A DNA stretch of 64,000 nucleotides from the NCBI GenBank assembly GCA_963678705.1, contig OY783212.1:10788001-10852000 (forward strand), written 5' to 3'. The notes under the pieces were generated by a model that made no database searches, was not told where the DNA came from, and saw nothing but the letters and a program-made list of their open reading frames with translations. The translations under genes were made by a program, and so were the position numbers. The DNA is from Panorpa germanica. Its lineage: Eukaryota; Arthropoda; Insecta; Mecoptera; Panorpidae. Shown piece after piece: positions 37,850-49,630 of this stretch (position 1 is the stretch's first letter; every line of letters begins with the position of its first letter).

Positions 37850-39635
37850 GACTAGTGTATTCTATATAATTAGGTAGTCATAATGGCAAACTAGTTCTTT
37901 AATTTCTGAGTATATTCTGATTATGTGCTTATAATCAACAGCTCAAAACATATCAACTTTACTTATTTTGTGCAACTCTGAGTATTTTTCAGACCAGAAT
38001 GAATTTATATATCTCTGAATAACAATACTAAAAATATTGTTACAGTTCTTAAAATCAAATTTGTGTGAATCCAGATTTCAAAATTTATTGTAGCAAAATG
38101 GAAATGTATCCAATTTGAAAACTAAAAAACGCAAGAGACCGGGGCTTATATAAATCAATGGCTTGATGCTTAAGTGCCAATATTATTTTTTCTCTTAAAT
38201 ATATTACATATTTCAAAACGTAAAATATATATTTAGATTCTATGCAAACATATGTATATGCTTTAATTAAAGTTGAAACAGACATTCTACTTTATTTTAA
38301 TTGAAATTATAATTATTTTAGATAAAAACTTTCAATGCGATTCGTTTAATTTGTAATTTTACATTGGCCCATTCAGAACCAACCAAATGATATGTAGTAT
38401 AATTACTAATATAACTTTAGTGATTTTGGTATTACAACTTCTTTTTTATCATATAGAAGTGTTCTATCGAAAAGGTTAAGAACCACTGAGCTAGATGCTA
38501 GATGTTAGATGACGAACGTCGAATGTTGTATTAAAAACGTGCCAAAAATGTTATATAATATGGTATAGTATCTTATTACATTTATTTATTAAACGTCAAT
38601 CATTTTAAAGTCTAAGATGTGGACAAGACGTGCTGTGCTGGTTTGTTTAACCGCGGAAAATGTTTGATGTAGTTGATTTTTTCTTTTTTAAATAACATTA
38701 TGTCAGAGTATGTTTTATGTTTTTTATAATAAATGTAAAATGTACTGATATTTAACTTAAGGAATATTGACTTAGTGTAAATGATTGACCATGTCTATCA
38801 TGTGTTCCTAATTGATATTATCTAATCATAGAACAAAATTTCAGTACTTCTATCACATTTAGTATGATAAGTAAAATGAATATTATTATCATATATATGT
38901 ATATTTGAAATAAGGTTTACTTGGTTTCACTCCAAAAATCTGGAAAATAAATAAAGCTTTACAAAATACTATAATCCAACTACAACACAATTTTAAATGT
39001 ATAAATCAAGTTCGAAAGAATATAAAAATATTAAACATAAAAAAATTTGACATAGTAAAAGTCAAAGAATATCAAAAACTTACAGCCTTAGGTTTAGAAA
39101 CCACAAAGAACGATTGGAGAAACTAAAAACTTTTATGATAGCACAAGGAAAATAAAGAAAATAAAAGAAAAGATCTTCATAATATTTCAAAGTTGTGGAA
39201 CAAAAAAAAAAGTCAAAGTACTATATAAAAGATGTGAACGTTTTCGGGTTTTTTCCTCTAGTGAAAATATTATTTCTTTTTAAATAGCCGCGTCGGCCCG
39301 GGCGCGCGTTTATAGTTGGAACTTGAAAGCTGTAACTTTTGGATCGTCTAAAAATCCCCTTTTGACTTCTGAGATATTGTGTGTAGAAATATAGAATATT
39401 TAAAAGCAGAAAAAGAAAGAAAATACACGCGGGATGTGTACGCTGTAGTACCACAAACAATATAGTAGAGTAAAGTATATGAAGAACTGAGCTTTAGGGG
39501 TCCAAGTTATAAATACGTATAGCATACATTCATATAAAAAAAAATATAACTTCTTATTTAATTGTAAGTTATAGTTTTATGTAAAAAATATCAACATTTC
39601 TTGTAGTTTAATCGAAAATATGACGACACACGGCA
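37850..39635. other. Gene-less AT-rich stretch
   Basis: A very GC-rich 20-bp spot (CGCGTCGGCCCGGGCGCGCG) lies at about 39289. Nothing else recognised. Confidence 0.45.
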
Positions 39636-39639
39636 CACG

Positions 39640-39775
39640 GGAGAAACCATTGATATGTGATGCTGACTGCTGTACCTTCGAGTTCGATCTCCGGACCAGA
39701 GATATATTTTCTATGCTTGGTTGTTATCAAGTTAGCACGTTAAATAACTAAATTAAAAAATAATAATAATAAAGC
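39640..39775 (+). mobile_element. tRNA-derived SINE with (TAA)n tail
   Basis: A tRNA-like segment, GTGATGCTGACTGCTGTACC then TTCGAGTTCGATCTCCGG, is followed by ATATATTTTCT..GGTTGTTATCAAGTTA and ends in AAATAATAATAATAAAG, a tandem tail typical of retroposons. Closest relative in the window: 46130-46375. The A box is weak. Confidence 0.55.
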
Positions 39776-40184
39776 CTCATTTCCACTCACTGTTTAGATA
39801 TTTAATTTACTGTTTTTATTTAATATTGTAATCTAGATTTCAGGTTTTCGTTTAAGTATTCCTTTTCACATTTGTGTTTTAATTTAAGTTAAGTTAATCT
39901 AGTTGATGCGTATACATCGTTAGTAATATAAATTTTGACGGTCCGACAAAATTGAATGTGAAATAATTAAAATTGCTATTTTTATTAACAATTAGTAATA
40001 GAAATTGTTTTCATTTCTATATTTTTCAAAAACTGACATTAAACTTCTTTTAAAAGTAAATCCTACTGCATTTTGACAGATTGTCACATTTTGGAGGTTA
40101 TAATATAATATAGTTTTTCTTTTATTAAAATTTTTAATTTAAAACATTGGACCTTGTAAGGTTCTAAAAAAATTAAGAAAACTT

Positions 40185-40200
40185 AAAAAAAAAAAAAAAA
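40185..40200. repeat. Poly(A) run
   Basis: Sixteen consecutive A, with no recognisable retroposon body upstream. Confidence 0.8.
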
Positions 40201-40318
40201 TTAAAAATGGTACTGTGAATTCTAAACAATTTAATTTAAATACAAAATTAAATTAAAACAGTGAGTGGGAATGATACTTAATGAAAAAGAATTCAAAACT
40301 ACATGGAATAAAAACAGC

Positions 40319-40457
40319 CAAGTAGAAAATTTCTTACAGTATAAGTTTCAAACCATTTAGCTAACTACAAACTTATTCATGAGCTCGCTTTTTAACTCAC
40401 ATATAGAAAATTATTACGCAAACTTGCTAGTTAATTCGAAAACACATTTTCTACCTG
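40319..40457. mobile_element. CAGGTAGAAAAT foldback MITE, complete copy
   Basis: Begins CAAGTAGAAAATTTCTTACA and ends CACATTTTCTACCTG, an inverted pair. Inside are AGCTAACTACAAAC and AAACTTGCTAGTTAATT. About 139 bp. Confidence 0.65.
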
Positions 40458-40459
40458 TG

Positions 40460-41920
40460 TATAAGAAAAATTATATCAACTATGATTATAGAGTTAAAAG
40501 TAAACGTTGCAAAATTTAGGTTCACCTTCTCAAAATTAATCTCAAAACTGACAAAATGTAAAAATAAAAACATAGCACGTTGGGTATATACATTTAAATA
40601 TTTTAATCTATTATATTAATTTACGTGTGTGTAATGGAATATATACTAAAATAACTTATCAGTATTGAGAGAGTATAAGTAAGGGGTAATTTATAATGCT
40701 ATCGTCAATCAAATCAATGAAGAATGTGCTTGATGAATTGAAATGAATTTAATTGTTAAAATTCATCAATTTCAAGATGCTTAACAGGTTTATATGTGCT
40801 TACCTTTAATGAAATAACAAAGTTTAGAATAAACCCAAAGTAAAACAAACGTAATATGAGATAGCAAAGAAGAACAAATATAATTAATCAAGAAGCTACC
40901 AAATTAATAAACTTTTAGAAATTCCTATAGCGGAGTTAGCTGTTTCTGCCTTTACCTTTTGCAAAATACACACCTATATATAAATATGTGTGTGAATATA
41001 AATTAATATATGTATATATATATGTGGGATATGTAGATATTAAATATATAACACCTTAGAGAGTATACGACTATGTTAAGTGTAAATAAACAAAAGCACA
41101 ATTTAATATGACATACATTACTAATTAGAATTAAATTAAACATCACATAACTTTTGATAGTGTAGGTGAGGGTGAAGTTAGGTAGTTAACCGTGGCATGG
41201 TGTGGCGGGGGGGTCAGGGGTCCACACTTCACAGAATCCCCGTGAGTTCAACTAGCATCATATCTTAAAATGGTTACATACGGGTTTCGTGTAGTTGCTG
41301 GTATAAATGGTGGTGTAGTAAACGTATGGGACGTGCTAGTACGTATATAATTGTAATTCGGTGATGTATAGTGTTACAGAGCCGCAACAGGGTATCTAGC
41401 ATTAAAAGTCATCATTTATTTTGCTTATTTTGAATCTTAATAGTAAAAGTGTAGATCTACTTTCAGGTCTAATATGTGTGTAATAGGCAAAATAGACACT
41501 TGCACTTTTTGGCCTCGTCTATGCGCCTGCATTCCTTTGTTTTGTGAGCATTTGTCGTAATCGAATGTTTTACTCACATAAATCAATATAATCAATACAA
41601 TCTTACTTGGGTCTTTAATCGAGCATGCTTTCTGTTATCAATACACAACCGAACAATACATGGCCGATAAAAAAAGAGTATAATATATTAATATAAAAAT
41701 ATTATTATAATGCTTTTATGCAAAACTAATTGTTATTACTAAAGCAATAAAAATAGGAATCCTATTTTATTCTCGATCAGCAGAAGAATTAATTTATTTA
41801 AGTCTTTCCTATAAAGATTTATACCTTCGCCCCAAAACTTCTAAACCTACCAAATAACATCATTATTAAATTCAAAGTCAACTGTTACCACGCCAAGAAT
41901 TGACCAACATACTTGCCATT
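40460..41920. other. Gene-less AT-rich stretch
   Basis: A G-rich patch lies at 41164-41222 (GTGTGGCGGGGGGGTCAGG). A weak minus-strand donor-like CTTACC lies at 40801-40806. Nothing else recognised. Confidence 0.45.
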
Positions 41921-41923
41921 TTA

Positions 41924-42128
41924 TGTACGCTCTTAAAAAAAACTTAGAACAGGTTCTAAAACATATTTTAGAAACAGGTATTAAAAAAAATTCAAATCCA
42001 GGTATATTAATGTTCATAGCATATACAGTGCAAAGAATTCTTTAACAATATTAGACCAAAATGTATCTTAAAAAAATGAATAACCAGTTCTTAATTAGAA
42101 CATAAAAGAACATTCTTAACAGTGTACA
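41924..42128 (+). mobile_element. TGTACRCT foldback MITE
   Basis: Termini TGTACGCTCTTAA and TTAACAGTGTACA form an inverted repeat, and TTTA lies directly on each side (41920-41923 and 42129-42132), suggesting a four-base target duplication. The inner part has repeated AGAAC/GTTCT motifs. A related copy lies at 58941-59105. No coding capacity. Confidence 0.65.
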
Positions 42129-42450
42129 TTTACGTTAGGATCCGCAGAACTTGAGCTAAATACGCCAACTTTCAACTATATTCATTGCACCCATAAACGA
42201 TCAAGCATGTTGGCCGAGCTAATTATCAACCCAACATATTCCAACGTATATTGGACCATTTACAGTTAATACCCCTTCTTACATTATAGACCACTTTTTG
42301 AATTAAAGCCGTCTATATTATATCCCACTATAAAATTTTCTCTCTTAAAGTTATTAGATTAAATCAAGACCTTGATCTTTAATTCACCCCTACACCTTAA
42401 TCCCACCCTTACTGAAATACCACTCACACCGCTTAATTAGTTATAATCCG

Positions 42451-42570
42451 GGTATCGCTATCACCAACTCTAAGTTCGTTATATAGTGCTGCCATCTACC
42501 ACCTAGAGCAAGCACTACCTTCTAAAGATCGCTCCGTTTCCTTACATCTTGAAGTTCTGATAGCGATATC
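42451..42570. mobile_element. Foldback element with GCTATCA arms
   Basis: GGTATCGCTATCACCAACTC on the left and GAAGTTCTGATAGCGATATC on the right are imperfect inverted repeats enclosing an inner AGTGCTGCCATCTACC and GAGCAAGCACT. Single copy in this window. Confidence 0.4.
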
Positions 42571-42793
42571 GAAGTAACTATCGCGGCGGTACATTTCGGC
42601 ACAAAACATAGGCAAAGACTTAGCTTAAATATGTATATGTGAAATTTCTTACCGTATACTACGAGTTTCTGCACATACGGGTTGTGCAAATAGTTAAAAG
42701 TAATAGTTAAACGTTGGAAACTACTACGAAGTAAACCACTTGGAGGTTGTACGACATGGTGCGGGGAAATATGAGAATGACTGAAGATTTGTA

Positions 42794-42825
42794 ACTTACC
42801 TGTAACAAAGAAATAACATAAATTA
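42794..42825 (-). other. Candidate recursive splice site
   Basis: The minus strand reads TTATTTCTTTGTTACAG|GTAAGT with the junction at 42800/42799. This is a full 3' splice acceptor (pyrimidine tract and AG, with TATTAAT about 25 bases upstream as a possible branch point) joined directly to a perfect 5' donor. Such zero-length-exon sites are known in long insect introns. If real, a minus-strand gene with a very long intron spans this point. It could equally be the donor of an ordinary exon, or chance. Confidence 0.3.
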
Positions 42826-42938
42826 ATAATACATATATAACAATTACATAATTTTTATTATATAGCAAAAATATTAATTCTGGAAGAATTTATATAGTTT
42901 TAATTTATATACTTTTATAGTTAAAAAGATCAAAATTC

Positions 42939-43134
42939 AATAGTGAAATATTAGATGTGGTTAAAACTTTTCCTGTTAATACTAAATTTTTGTTAAGTGA
43001 TTCAAAATTAATTAGTGAATTATTTAAATATTTAGAAATGTGTAAAATAGAATTATAAAATGTGAAATATGTAAAAGAATATTTGATGGTGGCTATGACG
43101 ATTAAAAGTCAAGGCAAATAAATAAATAAATAAG
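42939..43134 (+). mobile_element. Retroposon 3' end with (AAAT)n tail, copy 2
   Basis: Inverse copy of 12721-12892. Ends GATGGTGGCTATGACGATTA, AAAGTC and then four AAAT-type tetranucleotides. The plus orientation is inferred from the tail. Confidence 0.7.
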
Positions 43135-43139
43135 AAAAA

Positions 43140-43600
43140 AAAATTCTGGAAGAAGGTTATTTTATTATTTACTTAAACTTTGACACAAAGAAGTATATTA
43201 TTATTGAGGTAATATTTAAAAAGTATAGTAGCAATATTAGACAGGTAAAACGAAAGTATTTGAGTTCGAGAAAATATCACATAGTAACTTTTGGCTGCAA
43301 TTCTACATCTCCAGGAGTTTTACGAATATACTATAACATATAAATGTTATAAACGTATCCTGGTTCATTGCATAAACAGAAGAAATAAAAACATATAAAT
43401 TATACATAATTTAATGTAGTTTTACATTTAAATTTTAGATTTTAAAATGTAGTCAGTATTACGAATGGTATATTTATAAAACTCAATTACAGATTACCGT
43501 TATCAATATCTAAAAAATAATACAATTCATTTTAAATAAATATTTTCTAAAAATATATATAATACAATTCAAGTATATATTTATGATAAACAGCCCAATT
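43140..43600. other. Gene-less AT-rich stretch
   Basis: Nothing recognised. Confidence 0.5.
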
Positions 43601-43674
43601 AATTTCCATTGTATACGAACGACTATGGGGCAACGATACGGAGTATCGGAGAATGATCGATCTTGATACAATCC

Positions 43675-43816
43675 ATCCAACGAGAATGACAACGACAACG
43701 ACAACGAGGACGAGAACCCCGACGACAATGGAAAACGACCAACCCCCCGACCGATGCCAACGATCAGACCAACTCGCGATGTCGCCCGTTTCATTCTCGA
43801 TCTAATCAAATGCTAA
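43675..43816 (+). other. GAC/AAC-rich block, possible low-complexity exon
   Basis: An imperfect GACAAC/GACGAG repeat (43687-43731) opens a GC-richer block. One plus frame reads ENDNDNDNEDENPDDNGKRP and continues TPRPMPTIRPTRDVARFILD to a TAA at about 43814, with an upstream TGA just before the repeat. An acidic tract followed by a basic, proline-rich tail is protein-like. However, a second plus frame (Thr-rich) and the minus strand (Ser-rich) are also open, as expected for a trinucleotide repeat. No convincing acceptor precedes it. Confidence 0.2.
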
Positions 43817-43874
43817 TGTCAACCCCTCGAATCTCATACATTATAGAAAATACACTTATGTCACTCCATAACTA

Positions 43875-43960
43875 AATCGTTACTGGTTTATAGTGCTGAG
43901 AATCAATGTTCGATTATATTCGAAGTTCCAGGGGTCCAATTCCTGAGTCTTGCGAGCAAT
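43875..43960 (+). mobile_element. Possible decayed tRNA-derived SINE
   Basis: CCAGGGGTCCAATTCCTGAG resembles the B-box region GGGGTCCGATCCTCAGGG of the copy at 46130-46375, with an A-box-like CTGGTTTATAGTGC about 55 bp upstream. Weak. Confidence 0.25.
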
Positions 43961-43999
43961 GATCGTGATCGAACAGATCTGATTTATGTGAGTGAAACA

Positions 44000-45370
44000 T
44001 TTTACGAATCAATTTTAAAGGGATATTAAAATAAATAACAAACTAAAAAGTGGTCGTTTACCTCTATATCAAAATATCGAATAAAAATAGGTTTTATTAA
44101 AAAAATAAAAAAATCTTGTCATTTAAAGTAGTTCACTAGTGACAATCTTTAGCAAAAGTATAGTCGGATATTAAGGGGGATAAGGATTCAATTTTTTTAT
44201 TTATTTATATTAATGTCATAGTGTATTGTGTGAAAATTTGAAGTCGATTGGAGTAAAACAGTCGAAGATACAGAGTTTTAAGTCTTTATCTTTCTGGTCT
44301 AGTTTTGTCTGTTTTTGAAACTTTTAAAAGCGTTTTTCTCACACCTAGCTTTTTCGGAATCAGTGTCCTCTCTAGCTCAAAATCTACCGCATCGATCCTT
44401 TTGAAATTTTGCACGCTCTTTCTTTACATAAATGCCGAGGTAACGCTGTCGATTTTTTTTTAATTTTACCGTATTTTAAAATAACAAAGTTTCTGAGTTT
44501 TTTTCATGAAAAATCGATATTTTGATTTCTAAGTGTTGTAAAAATTTGAAAAATCAATAAAAAAAAAGAGACAGGGTTATTAGCAGAAACTTATCAACTA
44601 AAGAAATCATTATGGTTTTTTGATTTCAAATAATCCAGTGATGAGTTATGAGGCACCGCAATGAAACTTTTTTTTGTGACGGCTGCGGAGATTCGCTGTC
44701 AGTAACTCATTTCTTGATATTTATTTATGAAAATTTCACAAAGTATTCTTTAAATGTTATTTTATCATGTAGTAATTATAGAAATAATTATGTATTAATT
44801 ATGTCGTCATATTTAAATTTTATCAAATACTGTTAAAACACCCTGTTGTTATTTAAAATCTTTACTATATTGAACTATTATCTATCGATGTATCAAATAA
44901 CTCCGTGAACATAATTCGATGTCTATTTCCATCCCCATAGTGGCATGATATAGTTACTGTCTTTCTCTATAATAGCTAAAGTCTATTCTACCTTATTGAG
45001 ACAGTCTACAATATATATGTGTATATATCTATAGTATTTTATGTTCTATATATCCCATATTCTCTAACTATTTATACAATATATATATACTAGATACCAT
45101 ATAGTACTGAATGAGGAAATGGGAAATGCAGTCGAGATATCTGAACTGCCATTATTGATTATATTATATAAGTCTATAGAAATAAAACGAGCGAGGTCTA
45201 GATTTTGATATTCTAAAAATAAATTCAACTTCAACTCTTGTATGTTCATAAATAATTCACGTTATGATTAGAGCAATTTGGTAATGAGAAAATAAGACAA
45301 TAATAATATTGTTTCGAAGTAAAGTTCATAAGTGACTAAGTTTTTGTTACTATTATGTTCTATAATATAA
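44000..45370. other. Gene-less AT-rich stretch
   Basis: No recognisable gene or repeat. Confidence 0.5.
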
Positions 45371-45373
45371 TAC

Positions 45374-45517
45374 TCAGGTACAAATGTAGCGCTTGAATTA
45401 GCTTGTAGAACACTAGTAAGTTGAATTTTGCACACTGCGTTACGATTTGAAAGGATACTGCGTAAAGGATAGAAAATTAACCTTAGATTACCTTGTAGCA
45501 AGACAATTTTCTACCTG
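45374..45517. mobile_element. CAGGTAGAAAAT foldback MITE, complete copy
   Basis: Begins CAGGTACAAATGTAG, has GAATTAGCTTGTAGAACA near the left and TTACCTTGTAGCAAGACAAT near the right, and ends TTTTCTACCTG. Length about 144 bp. Confidence 0.65.
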
Positions 45518-45519
45518 AG

Positions 45520-46125
45520 TATTAGAGTAATTTTTAAAGCAAAATTATGTACAACTTAACAAAGTCTTAATAAGCTTTTATAATTTTTTTTTGTATAAAA
45601 TTAAACATTATGTATGTTTATCATAAAAGCTGATGTAATTTGAAGCAGGCTGCTGCCTGATAATAATTTAACACAAAAACTTTCTGTAGTAACAACAGTT
45701 TATATTTTATAAATGTAAATTATAAAACAGATTACATTTAAGTACTCTGATACGACGCTAAGAATTAACCCTTGTATGATTTTATAAAGCAGTGGTAGGT
45801 AACTGGTGGAAGGCAACACTGTACTTCTGTAGTCTATCATCTTCACGAAGTAACACAAAGTAGAAGACAAGACGCAGACATAGATGAACCGCGAGTAGGA
45901 GTGCGAGGACTGTCACGGCAGTCGGGATGGCGTAGGGTGCAAGATGCTGAACCGAGCAAACTTTTAAGTTGTAAACTGCTGTACAACGCAATCAACGAGG
46001 CGTAATTCTCTTCCTGCATATTATCTATACACTGTCATCTATCTTTGCATTTATTTTCATGGCACATCAACAAGATGTTCCAAATGAGATGATGCTAATT
46101 GAAATTAGAATATTTCTCTTTTTAT
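45520..46125. other. Stretch without a supported gene
   Basis: A minus-strand frame at 45782-45991 encodes a hydrophobic stretch (TAVTVLALLLAV) in locally GC-richer DNA, but it lacks an ATG at its start. Not called as a gene. Confidence 0.4.
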
Positions 46126-46129
46126 TTAA

Positions 46130-46375
46130 TTTGGCAGCGTCGGTCTATTTCCTATACTGAGTAGCTACTATCATCGATGACTTCATACTATGTTGGCAGT
46201 TGCTAAGGTGTCGTTGCCTCATATATGTGGTACAACATCGCTGCCTATAAATTTAACTAAATAACAACGAAACGCAGAAAATATAACTCTGCCCTGAGGA
46301 TCGGACCCCAAGACACAGCAGTCAGCGTCAAGCAACAATGCTCTCACCAACAGTGTTGTCTCAATATAACTCAAT
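46130..46375 (-). mobile_element. tRNA-derived SINE, most complete copy
   Basis: On the minus strand: A-box region TGTTGGTGAGAGCATTG, then GACGCTGACTGCTGTGTCTT, the B-box region GGGGTCCGATCCTCAGG, and GAGTTATATTTTCTGCGTTT leading into a body of about 170 bp. The body contains TGCCAACATAGTA (shared with 16965-17070) and ACTCAGTATAGGAAATAGAC, then CGACG (shared with 18195-18330). The end is A-rich (TTAAATAAAAAG). RNA polymerase III promoter boxes and retroposition by a LINE partner are known for tRNA-derived SINEs. This copy links the scattered pieces into one family. Confidence 0.6.
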
Positions 46376-46379
46376 AATT

Positions 46380-47935
46380 CGATTTTTTATACTTTAAACA
46401 CAAAACGTTACCTCATGTAAAATGTACGTAATATTTTATACCTAATTTTAAGATTTTCTGTTTACTGATGTTTACTATAATTCCGATGTAATCATTATCA
46501 TTTAATAAATAGAAGAGAGGCAACTTTTAAAGAACTTATATTATTAAACAAATTAATTTAATATGTAACATTATATAATCTTTTATAAAAAATTCTATTA
46601 CATCAGAAAATATTAATTTATGTTGAAAGATAACATTTGTTAAGTAATGTTATATTATATTAATGTCAATTTCCGTAGAAGGTATACTTTTTTATGTTAA
46701 ATTAACCTTATCTACGCACACTTTTTTTTACGAGTAGATAGTTCAAAAAGAATATCCTTATTATGTTAATACAACAGCTATAACGTCTAGCACTTGACAA
46801 TTGCAACACAATGAATTTAAATATGTTAAAGAATTTTTTATTTATTAATACTTTTTTTGCCCTTCTTACTTCATATTTATTTACATTTTATCTATTTACA
46901 TTTCATTATTATTATTACTAACTAAACTTTTAACCCCGCTTTATGCCATAACCTGTCTATGACAAGCATACTGGCCACCTCGGATATTTTATGTTAAAGA
47001 AATATTACATAAAATTTTTATAGTTTACTTTACGTAAAATGTTACATTCATTTTAGTATATTATCGTTTTGTAATTAGAGTATTACATATATACAATAGA
47101 TACCTTTTTTTCGGTTTTGAATCTGTAGGTAAATATTATAAGGCAATAATAATTTTCTTTTTGAATTTCTAAATTTAATATTACATATAAAATCTTCTTC
47201 GTATATGTGTTCACGTATATAGCATACTATGAAAGCATTCTTTATAGTACATAAAGAGCTCTACGAAGCCCTGTGGCAGTTTACGAAATAACCCATGTTT
47301 CTTCCTAACGATTAAACCTTCCACTAAATGTCTTAGCGTCTCAAGAACCCAAAACGAAGAGAAAGAAGACTAAAGAAAATTGACTATGTTATATATTCGC
47401 TGTTAGTATTACAATACCGCGGCCTCTACTAGACTTATATAAACCAGCCTAGTATTAACCCCCCGTTACACAATTCGTTTCTTTTCTTCACTATTTCAAG
47501 TCTTCTTTACATCTTAGACTTCTAACACTGTTTGAAAGTGAGATTTTATACAGTTTTTAAATTATACTTTCCTCTTTTGTATTATGTACTAGTATATGTC
47601 GAAATGTTTAATGATTCGGAATAATCTCAATATATTGGGTATAAAAAATACATTGATAAAAATATTATTCTTTTTTAGTTATATAGTTGTATATATATGT
47701 TGAAAGTTTTATATGAGTCATACATTTTTTTTATTAAAGTCTATTTGTTTATGTTTGTGTTTAATGAATTCAAAATTTCAACTTTGATTAGGTTTGTTTC
47801 TTTAGTTACTCTGCTGCTGATATAAAAGCATATGAAAGATTTCAGTTATAATTTGTATGTACCAGTCACACTTATTGTGGCAATATGAATCTAAGTCAAT
47901 TATTACGTGATTATTGTTTTGATTGTCTTTCAATC
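46380..47935. other. Gene-less AT-rich stretch
   Basis: Nothing recognised. Confidence 0.5.
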
Positions 47936-48177
47936 ACCCAAGCCCTACTGTCAACGTAGCGTTACTTCATACGCACGGTTTCGTCATTTACCACTTGTTG
48001 TACGCTTTCTTGTAACTCACATATAAACAAAGGAGCTGCAACGTCGCATTTGCTTAGTTGCAAGCAACCGTCATGCAACCTGGGCTGCAACATGTCATAG
48101 CCCTGCATTCTTCACGACGCATAGACGTAATGTTCTTTTAAAAATGACAGGCTTAGCAGTCAATTTTGTTCATATAA

Positions 48178-48366
48178 TTAAACAAAAGTCATTCGGTATA
48201 CTGATTGAAATACTGATTCATTCTTTAATAACTCTCTTGCAGCAACAAACAATCTGCGGTTAATGTTCTTTTCGATGTATGGATGAAGCCAATACATTCT
48301 ACGTCTGATTCGTCGTCTTCTAATAAAAGCGTATGCTATAGTCATATCTTCTTCATCACTTGACAT
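48178..48366 (-). pseudogene. Truncated PIF/Harbinger (HARBI1-type) transposase
   Basis: The frame starts at an ATG at 48366 with MSSDEEDMTIAYAFI, an acidic N terminus, then a basic RRRRIRRRMYW, then the diagnostic block WLHPYIEKNINRRLFVAARE and ELLKNESVFQSVYRM. This is the N-terminal region of HARBI1/ALP1-like DDE nucleases of PIF/Harbinger transposons, whose full proteins are about 350-400 residues. This frame stops after 62 residues (TAA at 48178-48180), just after YRMT, so the whole catalytic DDE domain is missing. The frame is also open upstream to 48480, but the MSSDEED start is preferred by family resemblance. The flanks at about 47948-48150 and 48480-48535 are GC-richer with GCTGCAA/TTGCAGC motifs, and CTACTGTC (47953) against GACAGTAG (48520) may be remnants of terminal repeats. 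It looks like an internally deleted, non-autonomous derivative. Confidence 0.75.
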
Positions 48367-48559
48367 TTTCCCACTCAAAAAACGTGCTTTCTCAATGCTA
48401 AACTTCAGATAAATAACCCTATTTGCAACTTGTATGACATTACGTGGACATAACTGAGATGCAGAATAGTCTAGTATCATTTGCAGCTTTCATGCACACT
48501 GCAAATGTAGCTGTCCTAGACAGTAGCACTTAGTATAGGGACAACACATTAACGAATCA

Positions 48560-49625
48560 TTACCTATAGTTCCGGAAATAAACTGAATTGCAAAAAATGA
48601 TTTTCAAAAACACTAATTGAAAGTTCAGTGTTCAAACATGATGCAGTACGAGTATATTTTACGAGTATAATCCTCGATATGTGACATAATTATATTCAGA
48701 TAAATCCTTTAAAATACCTGAACAAACTTCAACGATAATCATTTTATAAATATGTAATAATTATATTCGTGGAATAAAATCAAAATTAATGAACAGATTA
48801 ATTGTGTGCACCAGATTATTTTGGCTTAGCATTCAGTACTCAATGCACGATATTTACATATTCAACAATAAAGGGTGACTTGAAAGTTGAACGTTGGAAA
48901 GATGGGAGTTTGAGGGAAGAGGGTTGCAAAGCACACAACCCTTAGAGCAAGAGTAAAGAGAAAGCATGGTGGTAATTGCTAGTTGCGGAACATTTCTGTG
49001 TTTCTTGTTTTCTCTCGTTTCCCAAGTCTCGCAGCTTCAGCTCTTGAGCTTTATTTTACGCCATACAAACGTATTTCATGGCAAGTATTTCTGATTTCAA
49101 CCCGTAGCGTATGGGGCTGTTGCTTGGAAGGTGCTTGAAAACCTTCTCGTACGTGGTTTTGATGTACACAAATTCAAGAAAGTATACAGTGTCAGAGAAT
49201 AGAACAAAAAACGTAGAAAAAATCTGAAAATTAACATTACGTATAGTCTTTGTTTCTTGTTACTAAGGGAAATTATTTGAAAAGAGAAAACCGGTATATG
49301 TGAGCGTTATACGGAACTCACAAAGCACTGAGTATAACATTGATGTCACTCACTATACAAAAACGAAAAGTTTGACACAATAAACTCTTATATAATGCGA
49401 GTTGATAAAACCTAAATTCCTATAACGCGCTAAAGATATTACACTGAAACTTGTGTTATAGAATCAGTTTCAGTAACAACGTATTATTACATTTGCGAGT
49501 ATAATGAAATGTGAAAATCTTTATCCTATAAGTATCAATTTCGTAAGTATGGATTTCCTATAAGACGATTTGATAAGAAGTATACACCTACAATAGATAA
49601 CGTAAACCTGAACAATCCCCCAGCG
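48560..49625. other. Gene-less stretch with a GC-richer middle
   Basis: 48890-49160 is less AT-rich than its surroundings, but no frame is convincing. Confidence 0.4.
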
Positions 49626-49630
49626 CGTAT

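Noticed and set aside
45782..45991. Hydrophobic minus-strand frame that looks like a transmembrane segment
   Set aside because: No ATG at the start, no homology I can name, and no splice sites. The locally higher GC content makes an open frame likely by chance.
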